Source: Nostoc sp. C052 (lineage in GTDB: Bacteria > Cyanobacteriota > Cyanobacteriia > Cyanobacteriales > Nostocaceae). Taken from it: a stretch of 64,000 nucleotides of DNA. Under the pieces are notes generated by a model. It was not told the DNA's origin, did no database searches, and worked only from the letters and a program-made list of their open reading frames with translations. Positions within the stretch are counted from its first letter, which is position 1, and each line of letters begins with the position of its first letter. The stretch lies in assembly GCF_013393905.1 (NCBI RefSeq), contig NZ_CP040276.1, positions 186,001 to 250,000 on the forward strand. The letters run 5' to 3'. A program made the position numbers and the translations under genes. Below are positions 17,401 to 23,840 of this stretch, piece by piece.

Positions 17401-19256
17401 TCTTGCTCAAATAGGGCTTTATAATGACTAGAAACTTGGTCTAAATAAGTTGATTGTTGTTCGATAGTTCCGTAAGTTTTAAGTACCTCAATTTCTGATT
17501 CTAATGCTTCCAGTGCTGTCACTTGATTGTTGATTATGCCCACGCTGATGCTATCGCTCATGTGGATAGCGATTTTTTCAAATGGGGGCTGGCTTCCATC
17601 GGTGGGATCATAAAATGACTGTTTTTTGAGCTTAATCGTGGGTGAATAGGCGTTTTGAGGAAGATTTCTTCGCTCTGCCTCTGCTGTCAGATTAGGATAT
17701 AAGCTAGCTCTTGCTATACCTATGCAGTCACCATCGTAGTCTCGTGCTTGGCGTTCTGATTCGGTTTCGAGGGGATTAACTTCGTTGTGTTCAATGCCTT
17801 GAGTTTCTAGCGCCTCAATCCTAGCAAGTATACGTTTGTGGTCTTCATCGTTGACTACAATTATTCCTTGCAAAGATTTACCATCTGGCGCAACACTGTC
17901 TTCAACATGTTTATTAGTAGAGACACACAATCCATTAGAGTTGAGGAAAGGAGAGCGAAAGTTAAGAACTTTTTCTCCAAGCTTCAGCCAAGGGACACAG
18001 ATTTCACCATTTTTGAGTTCCTTAGAGGGAATAATCATTCCTCGGTCAAAAGTAAGCGTTTTCCCAACAGCAATATCTCGCCACTCACTTTGTACAAACC
18101 GACTTAATTCCTGTTTAACCTTCTCAGTTTCTAAAAGCTGCTGATGCCCTAGTAAATCGGCTTTAATGAGTTTGTACATGAACAAGTCATCTTTAGCACT
18201 CTCGTCATCCAACTCCTGATCTGCATCTAAGTCATCATTTGTCCCTAAGTTTTTAACATCTATTTCTTGATTGATAATATCTGATGTTTTTAATTTATTT
18301 TGACTCAATGATTCTTTACGTTTTTCATATCTTTCACAATAGTAAGCAGCAACATTTCTAGGGTCATCTTGAATAGAGGCTAATCTTTGAGCTTGCACCT
18401 CTAGTGACTCGGCAAAATCTTTAATTCCTTGGGGGAAAGATGCCAGTAGTTGGGAGATAGACATCTGACCTTGCTGAGATTGCCCTTTTTCAGCTAACCA
18501 AATATTTTGCTGATATAATCCTGGTTGAATTTGAGGTTTTGTGGGGCCTTTGGGTCTATCCTTGTCTGTTCCCTTAAAACTGCTTACGGGGAGAATTATG
18601 TCTATTTTTGGTTTGTTATTTGGATCTGCATATTTGATTTCGTCTAATCTGTATGGTCGGAGTGTTCCTTTGCCAAAACGATATTTAGTAGTATCCTCTC
18701 CAACTCCATCCACCCAACCAAATCGATGCTGAATTACACGATAGCTTTTATCTGGTTGAGATTCCCTTAAGGTTACTTTGTCATAGAGTTGTGTTGAAAT
18801 CTGCCCATAACAGTCACCAACTAATTTATATGCTAAATCATTTGATAATATCCCTCCATTTTCACCAGCCTTTTCAGTAGAATCATCTACTACCAGAATG
18901 TTTAGCTTTTCGTGAATCGCATTTTTACAAGCCCCAAGAAAGATGGAACCATAAGCCCCACGGTCTTTACTATCGGGACAAATTTTTTGGATAACTTCTA
19001 AGCATTCTTTATCTCCATAAAGTAAGCGAGTCTTAGAAGATAGCAATAAAATCTGTCCATTTGGATGATTATTTAATTCTTCAGCAGTGCTGTATTCATC
19101 TGAGTGTCCAAATGAAAATTCTTTATCAGGAAAGTAGAATTCCAGTAAAGTATTATTGAGCTTTTCAGTTAGAATTGATTGAGAGTTCGTTTGCTTATCG
19201 TCTGTATAGAGCCACTGATTTAAACGAGGCTCAAAATGCTTCAATTCCAAAGTCAT
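14439..19256 (-). CDS. Giant protein with two-barrel RNA polymerase signatures (RdRP/YonO-like)
   Basis: 1605 residues. Elements seen in order: YRFGKGTLRP with Lys196 and LPVSSFKG with Lys228, resembling the lysine-bearing first double-psi beta-barrel of RNA-dependent RNA polymerases (RdRPs); NFRSPFLNSNG with Arg434, resembling the R-x-P-x-L-H segment of the catalytic barrel; ARDYDGDCIG with Asp506, Asp508 and Asp510, the DxDGD metal site; and SDSISVGIINNQV (residues 567-579), resembling the conserved post-catalytic RdRP segment. The C-terminal ~300 residues include a Pro/Ser/Thr linker and a domain with KNGEVIL shared with the coiled-coil protein at 32500. No other RNAP subunit is needed in this single-chain class. 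The motifs are seen; polymerase activity is inferred. Only 47 bp separates it from a divergent gene. Confidence 0.65.
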   Translation of the reverse strand: MTLELKHFEPRLNQWLYTDDKQTNSQSILTEKLNNTLLEFYFPDKEFSFGHSDEYSTAEELNNHPNGQILLLSSKTRLLYGDKECLEVIQKICPDSKDRGAYGSIFLGACKNAIHEKLNILVVDDSTEKAGENGGILSNDLAYKLVGDCYGQISTQLYDKVTLRESQPDKSYRVIQHRFGWVDGVGEDTTKYRFGKGTLRPYRLDEIKYADPNNKPKIDIILPVSSFKGTDKDRPKGPTKPQIQPGLYQQNIWLAEKGQSQQGQMSISQLLASFPQGIKDFAESLEVQAQRLASIQDDPRNVAAYYCERYEKRKESLSQNKLKTSDIINQEIDVKNLGTNDDLDADQELDDESAKDDLFMYKLIKADLLGHQQLLETEKVKQELSRFVQSEWRDIAVGKTLTFDRGMIIPSKELKNGEICVPWLKLGEKVLNFRSPFLNSNGLCVSTNKHVEDSVAPDGKSLQGIIVVNDEDHKRILARIEALETQGIEHNEVNPLETESERQARDYDGDCIGIARASLYPNLTAEAERRNLPQNAYSPTIKLKKQSFYDPTDGSQPPFEKIAIHMSDSISVGIINNQVTALEALESEIEVLKTYGTIEQQSTYLDQVSSHYKALFEQEHQKEAKLIREEYKSYMQGFVELALGQRTPEIIQQAMDVNRLMYREMIGEGCYQNQIAVDLFKSAKKPEMDKIRENSRYLYRDVNYIKDKKSSSVYLNTGITPKGYSPVELLISQTNKYFQESQLESRPIVQFKELFKGVEFTPQQKFAAIAAKYEFDQKFNAAVRMSQRRETDKGPSAIVQTPQGAKLEITNLTRYGHPLIWKAQTLNIRYYEIKFTNSERPHKLLAIAQIDDEVGSDGKPAYRNLGTVSQQSVTDHNLKAGMAMQGAKLLELKPELTRSQTKLLFALANDASVAFYAKIPESEKLTSAAAAWNICASRQDELEVARKENANPQAMSSDKPLRVYAKKVSNFAFAAFPNEIISRLDKLQFTEPKLVTLLNEANQFLGRDWNPTEKHPIEIRASHHPVGHERHVSRLMFVQDADGEYKEFAMLETRAGMLPIGTKAQANFIGVEPATAKATIGLPGNEPVEITIRELKNFSYAGLVFNAEPVNLEFGTVPIPDKTVKIKIDALTLGELDSDSAQQLKEINYLKNGNPLKLKLTSISEAGDQAFVLGESGNGHLLKINKINFYDFSGQTFNDQDYRKLTIETSASKTRDAVFLNGEPLGVLHFKKDKDALRQLGLLKTGQLTHADAIIESNFSVICAQIDPNTVEYPQKWTKEFLIFGTQSVNSEQQEMIESSAKILHHIKERPTFLFSTESNKKLGVMGLAVDNQKAETVTKWLTAQKVKWGQVPTEDVIRETQKGLAVFNLVDSSIPAKTLESMAKKFGAVIETDSEYQQRVNSLATRPQFLKPPEQTAQSPPNQSTLLLSTTPSITDISNSTKTEPLGVEKPPKVTIDDLRNWYNAADKLGKSESYKKRIVEVANGFKAGEQLSAEALTVMNKDKFELEAISRLSQIAQRIGMVWGKSDENGTQVQGKIYDLAFNTQQRDLTISQKNGEVILNLQSGQVQTNKLTPQILQTFEYINTQIDKILAKSQTQQIDLQR

Positions 19257-19303
19257 AATATTTAAAATTTGATGAACATTAATTAATTTTTTGAGAGGTC
19301 TTT

Positions 19304-19834
19304 ATGTCAAGGATTAAGCGTTGGATAAATATGCACAAGAAAGAGTTCCATCCAGATGGCAGCTTGAAAAATGAAGCTCGACAAGAAATGTTATCTGTAG
19401 GAATGAGTAACGAGGCAATTGATGATTATGCCTCTAGACTGAAAGCAAGATACGACGAGTGGAAGCACTTGGACGAAACTGATCCAGAGCCGTGGCCAAT
19501 CTACACAGCCTACGATTTCTTCACTGAACAAGAAAAAAAGGAATTTAACCCAGATGGTTCTCTCAGACCTGAATATGTAGAATATGCTCGTCAAATTGGC
19601 ATCAGTGAAAGTGCCCTCGAACAGCTTGAGTGGCGTAAAAAAATGGAAGTTGATGATTATAATGAAATGTCTGCCTCACACGTAGAGCAAGGCATCAACT
19701 TCGGTGCATGGTTGATGGAAGGGAGGATTGTCAACAGCAGAACATACGTCCAACGTCGGCAGCAGATGGAGCAAGACCTGCGTAACTTTGAGCCGGAAGA
19801 CAGTTTGCCTTTTGACAAGGACACCTCTTATTAA
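19304..19834 (+). CDS. Hypothetical protein with an internal duplication
   Basis: 176 residues, preceded by GAGAGG at a good distance. Two similar ~45-residue units begin KKEFHPDGSLKNEARQEML and KKEFNPDGSLRPEYVEYAR. Each has a PDGSL turn followed by a helical stretch containing an IG/VGxS segment. The C-terminus is acidic and Gln-rich. No family is recognised, and a soluble helical adaptor is all that can be suggested. It is divergent from the RNA-polymerase-like gene with only 47 bp between, so the two promoters must overlap. Confidence 0.6.
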   Translation: MSRIKRWINMHKKEFHPDGSLKNEARQEMLSVGMSNEAIDDYASRLKARYDEWKHLDETDPEPWPIYTAYDFFTEQEKKEFNPDGSLRPEYVEYARQIGISESALEQLEWRKKMEVDDYNEMSASHVEQGINFGAWLMEGRIVNSRTYVQRRQQMEQDLRNFEPEDSLPFDKDTSY

Positions 19835-20054
19835 AGTAGGTGACTTACGCTGTAAAGAAAGTTTTTATCCATCAAATGCAGTGATTTGAACTAAATATGT
19901 GAAAAAAAAGCGATCGCCTCACCTTGGCATGAAAGTAAATATTCAAAAACTGCCTTTTTACTTCGTTGACTTGAAAGATTTTAGAGATTCCTGATGGAAT
20001 ATCATAATCATTAATCGCAGTGCAGTAAATAAATATACCGCACTGTCACTGTGT

Positions 20055-20456
20055 TTATCTATGATGTTTTTTACTGTGTGGTAGGGTGTTTTTTGATAAT
20101 TGTTTGCCAAGAAATAATTCTGACGAAGAATTATTAGATATTGATGAAGTAGCTATTTTATACATGACAAAACAGCAAGAAATAGCGACTAGGGAGATTA
20201 AAGTAGCCTGACCAATTATTTTCCACGAGTTGAAAGTCACTTGAGACTGAACTCGCCTAAAGAAAACAGACTCTAACTTTTGCTGAGTCGTGCGATTTTT
20301 CAAGTACTCTAAAACTTGCAGACATTCAGATATGTCCTCGCCTTTGTGGACTTTTTGGCACAGCAGAATTTCTAAGCGTTCAATGCGACGTTCTGGAGTT
20401 GATAAATTGATATCATCCCAATCGTCCCAAGGTTTGATTTGTTGTAGTTCGGACAT
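20055..20456 (-). CDS. Hypothetical single-pass membrane protein
   Basis: 133 residues. The N-terminal half is charged and helical (PERRIERLEILLCQKVHKGE). A membrane segment follows at about residues 78-104 (WKIIGQATLISLVAISCCFVM), then a short Ser/Asn-rich and basic tail. The N-terminus is probably cytoplasmic. No family is recognised. It follows the frameshifted membrane protein after about 108 bp occupied by a repeat element, so it is likely the last gene of the second actin-like operon. A 220-bp gap at 19835-20054 has no gene. Confidence 0.5.
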   Translation of the reverse strand: MSELQQIKPWDDWDDINLSTPERRIERLEILLCQKVHKGEDISECLQVLEYLKNRTTQQKLESVFFRRVQSQVTFNSWKIIGQATLISLVAISCCFVMYKIATSSISNNSSSELFLGKQLSKNTLPHSKKHHR

Positions 20457-20512
20457 AATATGATTCAGACATTGTAATTAGAGAAATTTCTCAATGCTTA
20501 CCGAGAAGGGGG

Positions 20513-20610
20513 AAGGGGGAAGGGGGAAAGGGGAAAGGTAAAAACCGTACTGCGTCCCGCTCCGCTAACGCCCGAAGTCAAGCGACCTGTTCATCCCTTT
20601 CCCCTTTAAC
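20513..20610. repeat. GGGGGAA / TTTCCCC inverted heptamer-repeat element
   Basis: Tandem GGGGGAA/GGGGAAA units at 20513-20540 face CCCTTTCCCCTTT at 20595-20607, with a GCGTCCCGCTCCGCTAACGC-type palindrome in the loop. The element overlaps the 3' end of the frameshift extension of the upstream gene and supplies its last residues. Confidence 0.55.
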
Positions 20611-21110
20611 CTTTTTTTATTTTTAGAGCGTTCGTACTCTATCAATAATTGCTTTGCTTGTTCGGGGAGAATCACCTGCTTTTTGTCAATCCGCAATTGG
20701 TAACAGTAGCTTTTATTATCAGGACAAGGGATAGTGCTGGGGGTATTAATTCCAATCATCACAGAACCAAGAGCAACTGCGGAAATGGTAATGGAGTAAG
20801 TAATTATCCCTGAGCGACCAGAACCGATCCAACCACCGAGCCAAAAAAGAAACTCTTTAAATTTTTCAAAGCGTTCTTGACGAACTTTGATCCATTCTTT
20901 TGACTTTTTGAGCTTTGAATAGAGTTTGGCATTAGATGCTTTCTCAATCTGAATGTCAATGGTGCGTTTCTGGTTAGCAATTTCTTGTTCTAATCGGTAC
21001 TCGTTCCACTCTCGGACACGTTGGGCGATAGCATCGGCGTGGGCGAAGAAAGCGGAAAATCCTTCATCGGATAGTGATTCGCCATTAGAGTTTTCAATGG
21101 GGACTTTCCC
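20565..21110 (-). CDS. -1 frame extension of the 20990-21793 gene: coiled coil plus membrane segment
   Basis: After GGGAAAG at 21104-21110 the -1 frame is open for 180 codons to the stop at 20565. It encodes GKVPIENSNGESLSDEGF, a charged coiled-coil stretch (REWNEYRLEQEIANQKRTID; SKLKKSKEWIKVRQERFEKF) and a membrane segment (IITYSITISAVALGSVMIG), then a Cys-containing tail. This reads as genuine protein, whereas the zero-frame tail over the same bases (SPTPMLSPNVSESGTSTD) does not. It has no start or ribosome site at its beginning, so it needs frameshifting from the upstream frame, or the gene is a recent frameshift mutant. The final residues come from a repeat element. Confidence 0.6.
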   Translation of the reverse strand, partial: GKVPIENSNGESLSDEGFSAFFAHADAIAQRVREWNEYRLEQEIANQKRTIDIQIEKASNAKLYSKLKKSKEWIKVRQERFEKFKEFLFWLGGWIGSGRSGIITYSITISAVALGSVMIGINTPSTIPCPDNKSYCYQLRIDKKQVILPEQAKQLLIEYERSKNKKRLKGKGMNRSLDFGR

Positions 21111-21793
21111 TCAATGCGCTCCAATATACGTTGTTCTAGTCCAGAATAAAAATTCTTAATATCCTGTTTGTTTTCCGAAAGTGCGCGGAGTACATTCTTA
21201 AGATACATTTGGTTGACTAGCCCGGGAATATTTTGAGCGCGTTTTCGGGTAATATTGTCCACTAAATTGACCAATTCCTCTTCAGAAACAGATGCTTCTT
21301 CACCAAAAAACTCAGCAATTAACTGGCTCTCATCTTGGGGTTGAAATATACCAAAGTGAGTAGCTACATCAAAATATGTTTTATTTTGCTCCTTAATTAG
21401 GTCGCAAGCTTCGAGAAAGCGCTCACACTCCAACTGACGATATTCCTTCTGATTTGGAGATAGTCCACAAGCGCTGATAATCTCAATCGCTTCAGTTAGT
21501 TCTAGCTCAATGCCGTACTCTGATTTGATGTGAGTTAACATCTCTAGGATGTTCATTGGTGGAAATTCCGTTTTATCAGCACGTTTTTTCGATTGTCGTT
21601 GGAAGTGTGCTGCCGCTTGTTTATAGGTTTTACCCTGTTGAATCAAGGCTCGGATCACATCAAAACGGGACTGAATTTCTTCATCACAGTAAGAAGGCTG
21701 GTCAATAGCTAAACCACTTGCTGTCAACGTGGCATCAACGTCTTCTACAGAGAGTGAATATGTTTGTTGTAGCAGTTCTTTGGTATAAGGCAT
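20990..21793 (-). CDS. Helical hypothetical protein (zero frame, ends soon after a slippery site)
   Basis: 267 residues from ATG 21793, with AGGAA 8 nt upstream; an in-frame ATG at 21817 would overlap the previous gene. Two related helical modules (ELLQQTYSLSVEDVDATLTA and ELTEAIEIISACGLSPNQKE, each followed by a Cys- or Glu-rich helix and a KTYKQAAAHF/KTYFDVATHF turn) look like HTH-like repeats, perhaps DNA-binding. About 228 codons in lies G GGA AAG, a canonical -1 slippery heptamer; the zero frame then ends 40 codons later. It is probably part of the second actin-like operon. No known family. Confidence 0.6.
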   Translation of the reverse strand: MPYTKELLQQTYSLSVEDVDATLTASGLAIDQPSYCDEEIQSRFDVIRALIQQGKTYKQAAAHFQRQSKKRADKTEFPPMNILEMLTHIKSEYGIELELTEAIEIISACGLSPNQKEYRQLECERFLEACDLIKEQNKTYFDVATHFGIFQPQDESQLIAEFFGEEASVSEEELVNLVDNITRKRAQNIPGLVNQMYLKNVLRALSENKQDIKNFYSGLEQRILERIEGKSPLKTLMANHYPMKDFPLSSPTPMLSPNVSESGTSTD

Positions 21794-21803
21794 AATTTTA
21801 TTC

Positions 21804-22184
21804 CTAGTTAAATGCATTTTCTAGTAAACAATCATCATCTTCATGAGTAGGTGAAGAACCCAAATGTGTATCAACCTTGTCAGTAGGGTTTGCAACCATT
21901 AGATGATTCTCCAGTTCTTGCTCCAAGTTAAAAGTTTGAGCTAAATAAATAATTTGTTGTTGCAGTTGGTAAATTGAAATTCTTGCCTTTGATTTTAAAT
22001 CTGATTCTGAGAACCCTCCTAACCACCGACAAGCTATCGGATGCCAAAAGGCAGCGATTGCCCAGATAATCATCTTTTGTCTCGGAAATTCAAGAGTTTT
22101 ATTTTTGGGACTCAGATATTTTAAGAGGGGCAAATAAGGAGATGAAGTACTGAACTGAAAACGAAAATCAACTTGCTCAGGCAT
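21804..22184 (-). CDS. Small protein coupled to the second actin-like gene, possible adaptor
   Basis: 126 residues. The start overlaps the stop of the actin-like gene by 8 bp, as expected for a coupled partner. The N-terminal half is basic and aromatic (KYLSPKNKTLEFPRQKMIIW, then IACRWLGGFSESDLKSKARI) and the C-terminus is strongly acidic (THEDDDCLLENAFN). This is the charge layout of ParR-type adaptors, which bind DNA with one end and the filament with the other. The assignment is from context; there is no sequence signature. Confidence 0.55.
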   Translation of the reverse strand: MPEQVDFRFQFSTSSPYLPLLKYLSPKNKTLEFPRQKMIIWAIAAFWHPIACRWLGGFSESDLKSKARISIYQLQQQIIYLAQTFNLEQELENHLMVANPTDKVDTHLGSSPTHEDDDCLLENAFN

Positions 22185-23280
22185 GATTTGCTACCTGTTG
22201 AGAATTTTTACAAAGATAAGAGAAAAAACCATAGTTATCAGTTAAGCGAAAGTCTAAATCTGATTTAGGTTTCTCAGCTAAAAATTCTTGCTGTACTAAA
22301 TATTCCAAGGCATCACAAGAAATTTTTTCAGGACGCGGAAATAATCGATTCAATTCACTCTTGAAATAATGGGCAGTTCCACCAGCAAAGATCATCTCAT
22401 CAATATCTGATGGAATATAACGATGCAAATAACTTGAAAGCACTGCCCAATATTCTTCACGAGCAATACTGATTGCTGATTTGATTGATTGAATTTCTAA
22501 TTCTTGTAGCAAAGCATCTTCGACTCGAACTAAAGGTAATAAGGCTTTGAGATTTATTTTGGAACCAGCAGCACTAATCGCAGCCGCAAGAGTCAGAGAT
22601 TTTTGTCCAGCTACCCGACGCTGTACTGATGATACTAACTTATGAAACCCTAAATCTTCTGTAACTCCACTTGTCATCGCACCCTTATCCATAATCAAAA
22701 TAGAGGCATTGCGATAGCCAATCATCACCACCGCTATTTTACGCGAACGCAAGTTATGAGTAGTTGTACGTCCTCGTGAGAGCAATCCAAATCCTTCAGG
22801 GCGGCAAACAAACTCCACTAGCTTGAAAGAGCGTTTTTCACCTCTCCATTTAAAGTTGAGCAGAGCGCCTGTAATCGATATCTCAAATAATTTGCGATCC
22901 GAGTACTCTCCGTAAGGAAACAAGATGCCTAGACGAATACTTGCACCGTTGGCTAACGACTTCTTTTGGGCTATAGCACCCACAACAGCCAAGGTTTTAT
23001 AAATCGCTAGCTCAAATTTTGGCTGCTCTAACTTCAAATCTGCAAAAAACCTCTGACAAATTAATCCTACACCCCAGCATTGCTGATTGTATTCAATCCA
23101 AGCTGAATTCTCTGGTGAAGATATACCAATCGCATCCTCCTCATAACTTAAAAGGCTTTGTTTCGGAATTAATGCTGTGTAGGGTTCCATCAAAAGCAAC
23201 TCTGGCTTACTTGAATCTAGAGTAAAAAAAACTCTACTCAAGGATGCTCCCGGATCGAATGAGATTATTAAATCTGCCAT
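22177..23280 (-). CDS. Second actin-like ATPase (ParM-type)
   Basis: 367 residues. Actin-fold motifs in order: phosphate-1 IISFDPGASLSRVFF at the N-terminus, phosphate-2 IAVVMIGYRNASILIMDKG at about residues 182-200, and adenosine motif EMIFAGGTAHYF at about 310-321. It is clearly divergent from the actin-like protein at 4896, so it is a separate module rather than a duplicate. It should form ATP-driven filaments for plasmid segregation. Two arrays of 11-bp repeats lie upstream (23393-23527), as in the parC centromere of plasmid R1, and a candidate adaptor gene is coupled behind it. Confidence 0.75.
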   Translation of the reverse strand: MADLIISFDPGASLSRVFFTLDSSKPELLLMEPYTALIPKQSLLSYEEDAIGISSPENSAWIEYNQQCWGVGLICQRFFADLKLEQPKFELAIYKTLAVVGAIAQKKSLANGASIRLGILFPYGEYSDRKLFEISITGALLNFKWRGEKRSFKLVEFVCRPEGFGLLSRGRTTTHNLRSRKIAVVMIGYRNASILIMDKGAMTSGVTEDLGFHKLVSSVQRRVAGQKSLTLAAAISAAGSKINLKALLPLVRVEDALLQELEIQSIKSAISIAREEYWAVLSSYLHRYIPSDIDEMIFAGGTAHYFKSELNRLFPRPEKISCDALEYLVQQEFLAEKPKSDLDFRLTDNYGFFSYLCKNSQQVANHA

Positions 23281-23392
23281 CTACTTTCAACAAAAATTAC
23301 TCAACCATTTCATGAAATCATAATTCGTTAATAGCGCAATTATGGCAAATTTATGGAATTTGATACCAAGAGCCTCAAATTCATATAAATCC

Positions 23393-23527
23393 GGCACAAC
23401 TCTGGCATAACTCTAGCATAACTCTGAAATCTTAAATAGTATTTATCAACAAATTATTTTTATTGAGAATCACTTGCTTTCTTCTCAAAAAAATGGCACG
23501 ACTCTGGCGTAACTCTGGCACAATTGC
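23393..23527. promoter_or_regulatory. Two arrays of 11-bp direct repeats, candidate parC centromere
   Basis: Array 1 has three contiguous 11-mers (23393-23403, 23404-23414, 23415-23425; consensus GGCATAACTCT). Array 2 has GGCACGACTCT (23495-23505), GGCGTAACTCT (23506-23516) and a degenerate third (23517-23527). The 69-bp AT-rich spacer between the arrays could hold the promoter of the actin-like operon, as in R1 parC. The remaining bases of the 23281-23840 gap show no other gene. Confidence 0.6.
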
Positions 23528-23840
23528 TTACAATACAACCGTTTCAGAAATATATGCTATTACAATGATATTATTATTTTACTAAATGAATAATAGCAAA
23601 ACACGACGCACAGTACGCCAAATTTGGCGGAAAGTTTTCGACAGAAATTTGCTATATTTAAGTGCATGAGAGTTGGTGAATAAAAAATTTGTTTGAGTCA
23701 AAGCCTCACGAAATTTTTTTAGCTCGGCATCAAACCAAAGCGAGTTTGATGTCGGCGTTCAACAATGACTTGAATATTTTTTGGGAGTTGTTCAATAGTC
23801 GTCGAGTTAAGTTATGTAAATCTCATAGCAGAGGTGAGCG

